Below are positions 1-9,085 of a DNA stretch of 62,788 nucleotides, in pieces. The DNA lies in contig CANHCR010000010.1 in assembly GCA_947459205.1 (NCBI GenBank), forward strand, positions 1 through 62,788, read 5' to 3'. A program made the translations under genes and the position numbers. How positions within the stretch are numbered: the first letter of the stretch is position 1; each line of letters begins with the position of its first letter. Source of the stretch: Caryophanales bacterium (lineage in GTDB: Bacteria > Bacillota > Bacilli > Paenibacillales > CANHCR01). The notes under the pieces were generated by a model. That model was not told where the DNA came from. It saw only the letters and a program-made list of their open reading frames with translations, and ran no database searches.

Positions 1-1237
1 AGAGTGCGTGTTCACCGAGCGCTTCAATCATAATCTCATTGCGTACCAATTCGTTCAACGCTTCACGCAAGTTTGCAGGCAAAGACGGGATTCCTGCTTC
101 CTCGCGCTCGTCTTCAGCCATAATGTAAATGTTGCGGTCAGTCGGTGCTGGCAATGGCAATTTTCGCTTGATACCGTCCAATCCTGCTTTTAACATGACA
201 GCGAGTGCCAAATACGGATTGGCAGAAGGGTCAGGATTGCGCACCTCGATACGTGTGCTCAACCCGCGCGAAGCCGGGATGCGCACCATCGGACTGCGGT
301 TGCTTGCCGACCATGCAACATAACACGGCGCCTCATAACCAGGCACAAGTCGCTTATAGGAATTAACCGTCGGATTGGTAATCGCCGCAAACGATCTTGC
401 ATGCGATAAGATACCCGCCATAAACTGGCGCGCCGTTTGACTCAAGCCTAACTTATCTTTTTCATCATAGAACGTGTTTTCTTTATCTTTAAACAACGAC
501 ATGTGGCAATGCATACCCGAACCATTCACACCGAACAGCGGTTTCGGCATAAATGTTGCGTGCAGGCCGTGTTTTTTTGCAATCGTACGGACTACTAACT
601 TGAACGTTTGAATTTGGTCAGCTGCCTTCAAAGCTTTCGCATATTTGAAGTCGATTTCATGTTGACCTGGCGCCACCTCATGGTGAGAAGCCTCAATCTC
701 GAAGCCCATTTGCTCGAGTGTCAAAACAATTTCACGACGCGTGTTTTCACCCAAATCCGTAGGTGCCAAATCAAAATAACCGCCTTGATCGTTCAATTCA
801 TTTGTAGGATTACCATGCTCATCTGTTTTGAATAGAAAAAATTCAGGTTCTGGTCCAACGTTCATCGCCGAAAAACCGAGTTCTTCCATCTCCTTCAGAC
901 AACGCTTCAAAATGCCACGCGGATCGCCAGAAAACGGCGTTCCGTCCGGCATATATACGTCGCAAATCAGGCGAGCAATGCGATCTTCCGTTACCCAAGG
1001 GAAAATTTGCCACGTATCCAAATCAGGGTAGAGATACATATCCGACTCTTCGATTCGCACGTATCCTTCGATTGAGGAACCGTCAAACATGATTTTATTA
1101 TCCAACGCTTTTTCTAATTGACTCGTTGTAATCTCAACATTTTTAATCGAACCAAGCAAGTCTGTAAATTGTAATCGAATAAAACGCACATTTTTGTCTT
1201 TCGCGTCTTGCATAATTTGCTCTCTGGTAAAACTCAA
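1..1237 (-). CDS. glnA: Glutamine synthetase, type I (C-terminus cut by window edge)
   Basis: Cytoplasmic enzyme that makes glutamine from glutamate, ammonia and ATP. About 412 codons are visible of the roughly 444 usual, so the last ~30 residues lie outside. The translated minus strand shows the family landmarks [17 protein letters not shown], the [12 protein letters not shown] metal and substrate region and [10 protein letters not shown] chose the TTG start at 1237 because AGGAGG sits 8 nt upstream; the next ATG (1213) has no such site. It lies 70 bp after glnR in the same direction, the standard glnRA operon, and in Bacilli feedback-inhibited GlnA controls GlnR. The identification is very secure. 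Confidence 0.96.
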   Translation of the reverse strand, partial: MSFTREQIMQDAKDKNVRFIRLQFTDLLGSIKNVEITTSQLEKALDNKIMFDGSSIEGYVRIEESDMYLYPDLDTWQIFPWVTEDRIARLICDVYMPDGTPFSGDPRGILKRCLKEMEELGFSAMNVGPEPEFFLFKTDEHGNPTNELNDQGGYFDLAPTDLGENTRREIVLTLEQMGFEIEASHHEVAPGQHEIDFKYAKALKAADQIQTFKLVVRTIAKKHGLHATFMPKPLFGVNGSGMHCHMSLFKDKENTFYDEKDKLGLSQTARQFMAGILSHARSFAAITNPTVNSYKRLVPGYEAPCYVAWSASNRSPMVRIPASRGLSTRIEVRNPDPSANPYLALAVMLKAGLDGIKRKLPLPAPTDRNIYIMAEDEREEAGIPSLPANLREALNELVRNEIMIEALGEHAL

Positions 1238-1307
1238 AACGGATCCCTCCTGAGGATTAGATTGTGTACGTTTTCATTTTAACTGAAAAAAAAGGTGGCG
1301 TCATCTA

Positions 1308-1730
1308 CTACTTTCGCGATGACGGTTTGAAAAATCTCGACATCTGACCTTGAATTAACGAGACTTGACCAGGACGCTTGGCCCCACCGAGCAATTCCTG
1401 TTTAAGCATGCGATGCAACTGCGAGTCTGAAAGCTCTTTGCGCTTCGTTTCTGTCTGTTCTGTGATGACGGTAGCCTCCATTGATTCCGATACCGGAGAC
1501 AATACTTGCTTAATCCCAGCGATATTAACACCCTTTTCGATCAATGACTTAATCTCAAGCAAACGCTCGACATCATTAAAAGAATACAATCGTTGATTGC
1601 CGCCGGTACGAGCTGGAGCGATTAATTCGTGCTGTTCATAATATCTGATTTGTCTCGCTGTTAAATCGGTTAATTTCATTACTATGCCAATTGGAAACAA
1701 TGCCATGTTGCGGCGAAAATCATCACTCAC
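1308..1730 (-). CDS. glnR: MerR-family nitrogen repressor GlnR
   Basis: Transcriptional repressor of glutamine synthetase and other nitrogen genes, active when GlnA is feedback-inhibited. The 140-residue protein begins MSDDFRRNMALFPIGIV, then has the MerR helix-turn-helix signature TARQIRYYEQHELIAPAR (about residues 24-41) and a LEIKSLIEKGVNIAGIK segment. It ends in a GQMSRFF-type tail, the autoinhibitory C-terminus known in B. subtilis GlnR. Start, length and position directly before glnA all match the family. A likely sigma-A promoter lies immediately upstream. A full GlnR box was not found with confidence. Confidence 0.95.
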   Translation of the reverse strand: MSDDFRRNMALFPIGIVMKLTDLTARQIRYYEQHELIAPARTGGNQRLYSFNDVERLLEIKSLIEKGVNIAGIKQVLSPVSESMEATVITEQTETKRKELSDSQLHRMLKQELLGGAKRPGQVSLIQGQMSRFFKPSSRK

Positions 1731-1765
1731 CCGACGTCACCTCACTCACATATTTTGGTACTTTA

Positions 1766-1794
1766 AGTTTACTTACAAAAGTCGTATATGTCAA
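1766..1794 (-). promoter_or_regulatory. Predicted sigma-A promoter of glnRA
   Basis: On the minus strand TTGACA (1789-1794) is separated by exactly 17 nt from TAAACT (1766-1771), a near-consensus housekeeping promoter about 35 nt before the glnR start. The spacer contains a TGTAA half-site that could belong to a GlnR operator, but the second half is not convincing. Confidence 0.6.
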
Positions 1795-1806
1795 TGTGAT
1801 GTTAGA

Positions 1807-3081
1807 TTAATTGTCAAAGTGATGTTGAAATATTTCACTCAATGAATAGAGCACGGCCCACTTTACGTGCGCATACGTCAACCCGCCCTGCATATAAGCG
1901 ATGTACGGCTCTCTGATCGGGGCGTCAGCAGTCAATTCGAGGCTCGCACCTTGTATAAAAGTTCCCGCGGCCATGACAACTTGATGTTCATATCCAGGCA
2001 TGTCCCAAGGTTCCGGAGTTACATGAGCATCAACCGGCGAACTATGTTGAATCGACCGCACAAAACGAAGCAATGATTCCGCATTTGTAAAACGCACCGC
2101 TTGAATTAAATCAGTTCGCGAATCGTCCCAACAAGGGTTTGTTTCGAGTCCGTAACTGGCATAAGCCGCAGCCGCAAATACTGCACCTTGCAATGCTTGT
2201 CCAACTATGTGTGGCGCCAAAAACAAGCCGTGCAATATTTCGCGGTTTGTATGCAGCATCGCCCCCACTTCCGCACCAATTCCTGGCGCTGTCAACCGGT
2301 AAGCACACTGCTCAATGTAACGTTTTCTACCGACAATGTAACCTCCAGTGGTCGCTATACCACCACCAGGATTTTTGATTAAGGAACCTGCCATCAAATC
2401 GACGCCGACATCAGTCGGTTCGAGTATTTCAGTGAACTCTCCGTAACAATTATCGACAAAAACAATCAAATCAGGACGTATCGATTTTACAAACTTCGTC
2501 ATTTGCGCAATCTGCTCAACAAGAAACGAGGGACGCCATTCATAACCTCGCGAGCGTTGGATGGCAATACATTTAGTACGCTCATGAATCGCCGAGCGAA
2601 TTTGTTCGTATTGCGGTTGTCCGTACTTATCCAAAGGAACAATGGAAGCACTCACACCCCAATCTGCCAGTGTCCCCTGATTTCCTGCTTCTCCTGATTT
2701 TCCAATTACTTTTTGAAGCGTGTCATATGGCGTCCCTGTAATCACCAACAATTCATCGCCAGGTCTTAACACGCCGAATAAGGCCGTCGAAATGGCGTGC
2801 GTTCCAGATACGATATGCGGGCGCACGAGCGCCGCTTCACAACCAAATACAGATGCATAGACATCATCGATTAGTTCGCGGCCACGATCATTGTAACCAT
2901 AACCCGTCGAACCAGCAAAATGAAAATCGCTTACTTTATATGATTGAAAAGCTCTCAGCACTTTCAATTGGTTTTGTTCCACTACATCTTCAATTCGCCG
3001 TTTCACGCCTATAATTTGTTGCTCCAATTGTTCAGCTATTTGCAATAAATCTTGATGCAACGGTTTATCAAATATCCCCAT
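1807..3081 (-). CDS. ynbB: PLP-dependent enzyme, YnbB/methionine gamma-lyase-like ('aluminium resistance') family
   Basis: Fold-type I PLP enzyme of 424 residues. The probable Schiff-base lysine is in AGSLIKNPGGG, about residues 232-242, preceded by DLIVFVDNCYGEF with the cofactor-binding Asp. The family is annotated from distant similarity to cystathionine/methionine lyases and 'aluminium resistance' proteins; its true substrate is not established. The gene overlaps hflX by 14 bp and has GAAGGAG before the ATG, so it is translated from the hflX message. The order hflX-ynbB-glnR-glnA is conserved in Bacilli, which supports orthology with B. subtilis ynbB. Confidence 0.88.
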   Translation of the reverse strand: MGIFDKPLHQDLLQIAEQLEQQIIGVKRRIEDVVEQNQLKVLRAFQSYKVSDFHFAGSTGYGYNDRGRELIDDVYASVFGCEAALVRPHIVSGTHAISTALFGVLRPGDELLVITGTPYDTLQKVIGKSGEAGNQGTLADWGVSASIVPLDKYGQPQYEQIRSAIHERTKCIAIQRSRGYEWRPSFLVEQIAQMTKFVKSIRPDLIVFVDNCYGEFTEILEPTDVGVDLMAGSLIKNPGGGIATTGGYIVGRKRYIEQCAYRLTAPGIGAEVGAMLHTNREILHGLFLAPHIVGQALQGAVFAAAAYASYGLETNPCWDDSRTDLIQAVRFTNAESLLRFVRSIQHSSPVDAHVTPEPWDMPGYEHQVVMAAGTFIQGASLELTADAPIREPYIAYMQGGLTYAHVKWAVLYSLSEIFQHHFDN

Positions 3082-4360
3082 CAGAGGTCTCCTTCACACG
3101 ATACGCCGCTAACATATGACCGCTCCGTTCAAATTCACGCGCTTCAACGATAATCGTAAAATACATCGCATCTTCTTCAGTAATCTGTTCAATCACTTGT
3201 CCTAACCGGTAAATATGCGCCATTAAATCACCGCGTGCATGCGGAATTCGGTAACGGACCGAATCGCCGGCAAGAAGTTGCTCAATTTTTTGTTTCAGTG
3301 CTAACAAGTCGTGTTTCTCATAAGCACTGATGCGCATGAACGGCTCGTCGGCAAACAGCATGCGGCTTTCTTCTGCGTCCAACCTGTCAATTTTATTAAA
3401 AACAACCATTTGCGGATTTTTCTCAGCCCCCAATTGACCAAGCACTTCCGCTACCACGCTCATTTGTAATTCCCTCATTGTCGAAGAGGCATCGACGACA
3501 TGCAAAATCAAATCAGCCTCGCACACTTCTTCTAATGTAGCACGAAATGCCGCAACCAGTTCGTGCGGCAAATTTTGAATAAAACCGACCGTGTCGGTTA
3601 ACACAATTTCACGTCCGTTCGTCAAAGTCAGCGTTCGCGAAGTCGGATCTAGTGTAGCGAACAATAAATCTTCTTCCAAAACACCAGCAGCAGTCATCCG
3701 GTTCAGCAAGGTCGATTTCCCCGCATTCGTGTAACCGACAAGCGCGACTTGAATGATGCCACTTTTTTTGCGGCGTTCTCGATATAACGTGCGATGTTTA
3801 CTTACCTCGACGAGCTGCTGTTTCAAATCACTGATCCGATCACGAATATGTCTGCGATCGGTTTCCAGTTTCGTTTCTCCCGGACCTCTCGTACCGATAC
3901 CGCCTCCAAGACGCGATAAATTTTTACCATGTCCCGATAAACGCGGCAGTAAGTAATTGAGTTGAGCTAGCTCTACTTGCAAAAATCCCTCGCGCGTGTT
4001 CGCTCGTTGCGCGAATATGTCCAAGATCAGTTGCGTGCGGTCAATGATTTTTGCATCCAGAGCGTGTTCCAAGTTACGAACTTGACCGCCTGATAACTCA
4101 CTATCGAAGATGACCGTCGTCGCTTCGGTCGTCTCAAGCAGTTGCCGAATTTCATCCACTTTCCCCTTACCAACAAACCATTTCGTATCGATTTTCGGAC
4201 GATTCTGCGTCAATTCTGCGACGCATTCAACACCGGCTGTTTGCGCCAGTTTTTTCAACTCCGCCAATGAATAGTCCGCTACTTCGGGTTGCGCAAATAA
4301 TTGCGGCGTGCGTAAACTGACGAGTATCGCACGTTCGTGACTTGCACTCAATTCATGCAT
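3068..4360 (-). CDS. hflX: GTPase HflX, ribosome-splitting factor
   Basis: Ribosome-associated GTPase (430 residues) that splits stalled or stress-inactivated 70S ribosomes. An N-terminal HflX domain leads through a coiled coil (around residues 155-195, RISDLKQQLVEVSKHR) to the G domain with P-loop GYTNAGKST, the DTVGFI switch II region and NKID. The GIGTRGPGETKLE signature before the G domain is diagnostic. The start overlaps the stop of the cyclophilin gene by one base (TAATG), indicating translational coupling. It belongs to the run ending in glnRA. Confidence 0.96.
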   Translation of the reverse strand: MHELSASHERAILVSLRTPQLFAQPEVADYSLAELKKLAQTAGVECVAELTQNRPKIDTKWFVGKGKVDEIRQLLETTEATTVIFDSELSGGQVRNLEHALDAKIIDRTQLILDIFAQRANTREGFLQVELAQLNYLLPRLSGHGKNLSRLGGGIGTRGPGETKLETDRRHIRDRISDLKQQLVEVSKHRTLYRERRKKSGIIQVALVGYTNAGKSTLLNRMTAAGVLEEDLLFATLDPTSRTLTLTNGREIVLTDTVGFIQNLPHELVAAFRATLEEVCEADLILHVVDASSTMRELQMSVVAEVLGQLGAEKNPQMVVFNKIDRLDAEESRMLFADEPFMRISAYEKHDLLALKQKIEQLLAGDSVRYRIPHARGDLMAHIYRLGQVIEQITEEDAMYFTIIVEAREFERSGHMLAAYRVKETSDGDI

Positions 4361-5268
4361 TAAGACTCCTCGATTTCAACCGATTTGATGATCACTTTTT
4401 CAAGTGGTTTCGACTGCTCGCCGCTGCCATTATCTGCGACCGGTGTAGCTGCAATCGATTTTAGCGCTTCATTGCCACCGATTACTTTGCCGAAAATCGT
4501 GTATGCACGCGTTTCCTCAAGGATTTCGACCTGCTTACCGGTTCCGATAAAAAACTGGCTGCCGTTCGTATTCGGTCCTGCATTGGCCATCGCTACGACG
4601 CCTTCTGTGTATTCATGTTCAAAACTAAATTCGTCATCGAACTTATAACCTGGACCGCCTGCACCCGTACCTTGCGGATCGCCCGCTTGCACCATAAAGT
4701 CTTTCATGATGCGATGAAACGTCACGCCGTCATAGTATTTGTCGCGCGCAAGAAAAATAAAATTGTTGACTGCTTTCGGCGCTTCATTCGGATACAATTC
4801 GATTTTTATGTCGCCTTTGCTCGTCTTCAACGTTGCCGTATAGTCTTTCGTTGTATCAATTTTCATCGGCGGTGCAAAATCATAAGTCGGTAAACCGTCC
4901 ACCATTTTTTTCACAGGGTTCGGGTCTTTAGAGATCGGAATCGCTTGTTTTTTCGGAGCAGGTTTTGTCTCTTCTGCAGGTTTTTTCTGCTCTGCAGGAG
5001 GCGTTTGATCCGTTGTTTGGTTGGTTTGTTGCTGATTCTGCTCCGTGCTAGTTTCCTCTACCTTTTCACTCGTTGCTGGTTTTCCTTCATTGCTTGCCTG
5101 CCATACAAGATAGCCGACCATCACGACGACAATCGCAAAGGCAACACCTAGCCAAATCAGCATGGCGTTGCTGCTTTTCTTTTCTTCCACCAACTTCTCA
5201 CGTGTCCGTTCGCGATTTTGATTTTCAAATCGCTGTTTTCTCGATTTCATGTCATTCTTTTTGCCCAT
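4360..5268 (-). CDS. Membrane-anchored cyclophilin-type peptidyl-prolyl isomerase
   Basis: A 302-residue protein with a basic N-terminus, one transmembrane helix (about residues 35-54, AMLIWLGVAFAIVVVMVGYL), a Gln/Thr/Lys-rich linker (residues 58-110) and a C-terminal cyclophilin domain. That domain shows FHRIMKDFMVQAGDPQGTG, with the catalytic Arg, and NGSQFFI. It would catalyse proline cis-trans isomerisation outside the membrane, probably to help secreted proteins fold. The best Shine-Dalgarno (AAGGAG) is about 14 nt before the ATG, longer than ideal. It is the first gene of the run with hflX. Confidence 0.9.
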   Translation of the reverse strand: MGKKNDMKSRKQRFENQNRERTREKLVEEKKSSNAMLIWLGVAFAIVVVMVGYLVWQASNEGKPATSEKVEETSTEQNQQQTNQTTDQTPPAEQKKPAEETKPAPKKQAIPISKDPNPVKKMVDGLPTYDFAPPMKIDTTKDYTATLKTSKGDIKIELYPNEAPKAVNNFIFLARDKYYDGVTFHRIMKDFMVQAGDPQGTGAGGPGYKFDDEFSFEHEYTEGVVAMANAGPNTNGSQFFIGTGKQVEILEETRAYTIFGKVIGGNEALKSIAATPVADNGSGEQSKPLEKVIIKSVEIEES

Positions 5269-5322
5269 CGTAATTCATACCGCTCCTTCATTATGTAGTG
5301 TTTGATACTAATTTCATACAGA

Positions 5323-5331
5323 ATTATAGCA
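5323..5331 (-). promoter_or_regulatory. Extended -10 promoter for the cyclophilin/hflX operon
   Basis: The minus strand reads TGCTATAAT, a consensus -10 with the extended TG, about 55 nt before the cyclophilin start. No good -35 is visible at 16-18 nt, which fits an extended -10 promoter. Confidence 0.5.
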
Positions 5332-5371
5332 CATGATGATAAAAATCTCATGCGGAATCAACAAGATTTTT

Positions 5372-5399
5372 TTGCCAAATTTAAGATTCGTGTTAAAAT
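5372..5399 (+). promoter_or_regulatory. Predicted sigma-A promoter of the ABC-F gene
   Basis: TTGCCA (5372-5377), 16-nt spacer, TAAAAT (5394-5399), about 36 nt before the ABC-F ATG. It is divergent from the cyclophilin promoter. Confidence 0.45.
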
Positions 5400-5435
5400 A
5401 ATAATTGAATATTTTTTACAAGCGAGAGGGATTAC

Positions 5436-7001
5436 ATGAGCATCTTAAGTGTGACGGAATTGGGACACGGTTTTGCCGGCAAAACATTATTCAAAGACGT
5501 GTCATTTCGATTGATGGCTGGTGAACGCGTCGGTCTTGTTGGAGCAAATGGAGTTGGCAAATCGACTCTGATGAACATTTTAACCGGACAATTGCAAGCA
5601 GAACACGGAAAACTAGAATGGATGAACAAAGTTCGCGTCGGTTACTTAGACCAACATGCCAAGTTGCAGGCTGGACTATCGATTCGCGAAGTGTTGCGCG
5701 GAGCATTCCAACATCTATTTGATTTAGAAACGGAGTTAAATCAAATTGCGGAAGCGATGGCGTCTGCGGATGCCGAGGAACTCGAGCGTTTGCTCGAACA
5801 AATGGGCGACATTCAAGAGAAACTTGAACTTGGCGATTTTTACCTGTTGGACGCGAAAATAGACGAGGTGGCAGCGGGCATTGGACTGCAGGCTGTCGGG
5901 CTCGGGCGTGATGTGACAGAACTTAGTGGTGGTCAGCGCACGAAAGTGTTGCTTGCTAAGTTATTGCTCGAAAAACCGACTGCATTGCTGCTCGATGAAC
6001 CGACCAACTATCTCGATGTTGAGCATATCGATTGGTTGCGCGATTATTTGCAACAATACCCATACAGTTTCATTCTCATTTCACATGATACCGAATTTAT
6101 GAACAGCGTCGTAAATGTTATTTATCACTTGGAGTTTAGCAAGTTGACACGCTATACCGCCAATTACGAACAGTTTCTCGGCATGGCGGAAATGAAGCGC
6201 AGTCAATATGCCGATCAGTATGAACGCCAGCAAGAACAAATCTCAAAAATGGAAGATTTCATCCAGCGTAACAAAGCCCGTGCCTCGACGTCCGGCCGGG
6301 CCAAAAGCCGCATGAAGCAACTGGAGAAAATCGACCGATTGGATCGTCCGGAAAATATTATTCGTCCGACTTTTTCTTTCAAAGAATCACGCGCTTCGAG
6401 CCGCTATGTGGCTGAGTGCAAGCAATTGCAAATCGGCTACAACCGTCCGCTTTTGCCTACACTTACTATGAATTTGGAACGCGGTCAAAAAGTTGCAATT
6501 ATCGGTTGCAATGGTGTCGGTAAATCTACGCTTCTGAAAACAATTATGGGTACGATTCAACCGCTAGACGGCAAGGTAGAGTTAGGGGACTTCCTCTTCC
6601 CTGCTTATTTCGAACAAGAAGTTCGCGCCAAAGACATTACACCAATCGAAGACGTGTGGGAACAGTATCCCCATATGACGCAGGCTGAAGTGCGAGCTGC
6701 GTTGGCTCGTTGCGGTTTGCAAAACGACCACATCACTCGCAAAATGTCATCGCTTAGCGGCGGCGAGCAAGCAAAAGTCCGACTATGCAAACTAATGATG
6801 CGCGAGAGTAACTGGCTTGTGCTCGATGAGCCGACGAATCACCTTGATGTCATCGCAAAAGAGGAATTACAGAAGGCTTTGGTTAATTATAAAGGTACAA
6901 TCTTATTAGTCTGTCACGAGCCAGAGTTTTATGAAGGTTGGATCTCGCAAGTATGGGATGTCGAACAATGGTCGCAGCAAGTACAATCTACTTCCACTTA
7001 A
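5436..7001 (+). CDS. ABC-F family ATPase (translation factor type)
   Basis: Soluble protein of 521 residues with two ATP-binding cassettes and no membrane segments, the ABC-F design of ribosome-associated factors. Cassette 1: GANGVGKST, LSGGQRTKV, LLLDEPTNYLD. Cassette 2: GCNGVGKST, LSGGEQAKV, LVLDEPTNHLD. The charged linker between them (residues ~250-310, with FIQRNKARASTSGRAKSR) reaches toward the ribosomal tRNA site in this family. It resembles the YkpA/YbiT branch more than classic antibiotic-resistance types, but I cannot assign resistance or housekeeping function by eye. GAGAGGG precedes the ATG. Confidence 0.9.
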   Translation: MSILSVTELGHGFAGKTLFKDVSFRLMAGERVGLVGANGVGKSTLMNILTGQLQAEHGKLEWMNKVRVGYLDQHAKLQAGLSIREVLRGAFQHLFDLETELNQIAEAMASADAEELERLLEQMGDIQEKLELGDFYLLDAKIDEVAAGIGLQAVGLGRDVTELSGGQRTKVLLAKLLLEKPTALLLDEPTNYLDVEHIDWLRDYLQQYPYSFILISHDTEFMNSVVNVIYHLEFSKLTRYTANYEQFLGMAEMKRSQYADQYERQQEQISKMEDFIQRNKARASTSGRAKSRMKQLEKIDRLDRPENIIRPTFSFKESRASSRYVAECKQLQIGYNRPLLPTLTMNLERGQKVAIIGCNGVGKSTLLKTIMGTIQPLDGKVELGDFLFPAYFEQEVRAKDITPIEDVWEQYPHMTQAEVRAALARCGLQNDHITRKMSSLSGGEQAKVRLCKLMMRESNWLVLDEPTNHLDVIAKEELQKALVNYKGTILLVCHEPEFYEGWISQVWDVEQWSQQVQSTST

Positions 7002-7017
7002 TCTCGGAGGAACTTCG

Positions 7018-7320
7018 ATGAAGCCTTACGTTAAGGATTTAATCAAACTGATTCGCAATGGAACGGACGACCGATATGGACTCGTCATGGCGATGGAATA
7101 TTTCGTCACGCTATTAAGAATCCGCAACGAAAAATTGCCGATTGTTGAAATCATGACCGTGTTTCGCCGTCATCGTCCAGTGTTGCACCGCATTATGACC
7201 AAAAATGTCGCTGAAAAAAATCCAGTCTATTTTATCCTCGACTTTGAGGGCGACTATCCGACTTCGCTTGAATCGCTTGAACTAACGGAAGATTTCATCA
7301 AGAATGGTTCTCTAAAATAA
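7018..7320 (+). CDS. Conserved-looking protein of unknown function, 100 residues
   Basis: A small soluble protein starting MKPYVKDLIKLIRNG, with GGAGG 7 nt before the ATG at 7018. It is predicted largely helical, with no membrane segment, signal peptide or cysteines. It contains a basic stretch (VFRRHRPVLHRIMTK, about residues 45-60) and an acidic C-terminal half. An in-frame upstream start inside the ABC-F gene is possible but lacks a ribosome site. It lies 16 bp after the ABC-F stop and before a terminator, so the two are probably co-transcribed. I do not recognise the family. Confidence 0.75.
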   Translation: MKPYVKDLIKLIRNGTDDRYGLVMAMEYFVTLLRIRNEKLPIVEIMTVFRRHRPVLHRIMTKNVAEKNPVYFILDFEGDYPTSLESLELTEDFIKNGSLK

Positions 7321-7322
7321 AA

Positions 7323-7355
7323 CAGGGTGTGCCCTCGGCACATCCTGATTTATTG
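7323..7355. terminator. Bidirectional intrinsic terminator
   Basis: Inverted repeat CAGGGTGTGCC-CTC-GGCACATCCTG (7323-7347), 11 bp with one G-U type mismatch. A run of A lies before it and ATTTATT after it, so it can end both the plus-strand ABC-F pair and the minus-strand thi operon. Confidence 0.75.
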
Positions 7356-7373
7356 TGAATATTTGACACTTAG

Positions 7374-8375
7374 CTACTCTACATTAATGAAAGCTTTCTG
7401 CGCATCGATTGTTTTTTTGATGGCACCGTTCGCGAACATCCAGTCAGCGGCCGTTTGCCATGATTGTAACGTCTGCCAACCATAAGGTTGGTCGCCAGCA
7501 TCCATTTTCGGCAACAAAATCTCAAGACTCTGCTTTTCGATATCGGCTTTTAACGGAAATTGCTCCATTTGTTTGGTGAGCAACAGATCGAGCGACTTTT
7601 GCGGATTTTGTTTCATATCAGTAAATCCCTTGCGCATCGCTTTGACAAACGCATCAACCGTAGCACGATCATTTTGCACCGTATCTTCATTTGCAATCAA
7701 CACCAATTCGTAATAGTCAGGCAGTCCGTAGTTTTTACCTTCAATCACATTGATGTTCATCCCCTTCGAAGCGAAAATTGGTTTCTCGTGATTAACGAAG
7801 CCACCCATGATTGCATCGACTTTTTTGTTGAGCATCGCGGGAATGAGATCCCAGCCAATATCAATGAATTTCACCTTTTTCGGATCGCCACCATCCTCAC
7901 GAACCATCGCCTCGACAAATGTGCGATACAATTCGATGGAAGAATATCCGACTTTACGTCCCTCCAAATCGCGTGGACGCTGAATACCGCTATTGTCAGC
8001 AGTCATTAACTGTGTGAGTGGTTGACGAACGACAGCCGCTACCGACACCACCGGTAAATCCTCGCTGCGAGCGGTGACCACTTGATTTTGATAACTAATC
8101 GCAAATTTCACCTTGCCTGCTGCGACCAATTTAAGCGGATCATTCGTATCGGCAGGTGGCTTAAACTCAACATCCAATCCTGCATCACTGAAGTAACCTT
8201 TATCGAGCGCGTCATACAAAAATGAATGAACAGCGTTCGGATACCAGTCGAGAATGACTGTTAATTGCTTTTGCTTTTGTGGTGACTTTTGCTCCGCTTC
8301 ATCGCCAACATTCCCGAGCACGACAACAAGTACTGGAATGAGCAACAACGCGATTGGAATGATCCATTTTTTCAT
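7374..8375 (-). CDS. thiY: HMP/thiamine-precursor ABC transporter, substrate-binding protein (NMT1/THI5-like)
   Basis: Extracytoplasmic binding protein of 333 residues, probably for formylaminopyrimidine or a related thiamine pyrimidine precursor. An N-terminal hydrophobic anchor (about residues 4-22) is followed by the NMT1/THI5 fold: ILDWYPNAVHSFLYDALDKG, then a KPPADTNDPLKLVAAGKV region. There is no lipobox cysteine, so it seems tethered by an uncleaved signal anchor rather than lipid. It overlaps the permease gene by 4 bp, and the operon is governed by a TPP riboswitch, which supports the thiamine role. Confidence 0.9.
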   Translation of the reverse strand: MKKWIIPIALLLIPVLVVVLGNVGDEAEQKSPQKQKQLTVILDWYPNAVHSFLYDALDKGYFSDAGLDVEFKPPADTNDPLKLVAAGKVKFAISYQNQVVTARSEDLPVVSVAAVVRQPLTQLMTADNSGIQRPRDLEGRKVGYSSIELYRTFVEAMVREDGGDPKKVKFIDIGWDLIPAMLNKKVDAIMGGFVNHEKPIFASKGMNINVIEGKNYGLPDYYELVLIANEDTVQNDRATVDAFVKAMRKGFTDMKQNPQKSLDLLLTKQMEQFPLKADIEKQSLEILLPKMDAGDQPYGWQTLQSWQTAADWMFANGAIKKTIDAQKAFINVE

Positions 8376-9085
8376 CTGACAAATCCCCTTTTCATGTACT
8401 TAACTGCATATACCATCAACAAGCCCATTACACACAAAATAAAAACGGAAGCGAATAGCAGATCGGTCTGCATATTATTCGAAGCTCGTCGCGCAAAAAA
8501 ACCGAGACCACGCTCTGCACCTAGCCATTCACCGACAGTCGCACCAATCACCGCATAAGCAGCGGCCATTTTTAAGCCAGCAAAAAACGAAGGCAATGCT
8601 GTAGGCCACTCCAGCAAGCGAAAAATCTGCAAGCGCGAGGCACCAAGCGAAATCATCATCTCTCTCCGCTCAGGCGACACCGAGCGGAATCCTTCATTCA
8701 AACTGATGACAATCGGAAAAAATGACCATAAGACGGCGACAGCCACTTTGCTCCAAATCGTATAGTCAAACCAAATAATAAATATAGGCGAAATCGCAAT
8801 CAACGGAATCGTCTGCGAAACGATCAACAACGGATAGAGTGCTTTTCTTAGTTGCAGCGAGCGAAGCATCGCAACCGACATCAAAAAAGCAATCAGCATC
8901 GATATCGCGAGTCCGAGCATCGCCTCACTCCATGTCATCCAAATGTGCTGTCCCCACAAATCACGAGCATCCCACATCGCAATCAAGACATCGCTTGGTG
9001 GCGGCAAAATATACGGCGCAATATCGAATATACGGACCATCAATTCCCACACCAACAACACGGCAAGCAATACGAGAAATGTCAT
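8372..9085 (-). CDS. thiX: Thiamine-precursor ABC transporter, permease
   Basis: Integral membrane permease of 237 residues, BinPD (SsuC/TauC-like) family, with about six hydrophobic segments. The cytoplasmic EAA-type loop that docks with the ATPase is visible as MISLGASRLQIFRLLEWPTA, about residues 143-162. It overlaps thiZ and thiY by 4 bp at each end (ATGA-type junctions), so the transporter subunits are translationally coupled. Substrate assignment rests on the operon: THI5-like binding protein, TenA and TPP riboswitch. Confidence 0.9.
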   Translation of the reverse strand: MTFLVLLAVLLVWELMVRIFDIAPYILPPPSDVLIAMWDARDLWGQHIWMTWSEAMLGLAISMLIAFLMSVAMLRSLQLRKALYPLLIVSQTIPLIAISPIFIIWFDYTIWSKVAVAVLWSFFPIVISLNEGFRSVSPERREMMISLGASRLQIFRLLEWPTALPSFFAGLKMAAAYAVIGATVGEWLGAERGLGFFARRASNNMQTDLLFASVFILCVMGLLMVYAVKYMKRGFVR

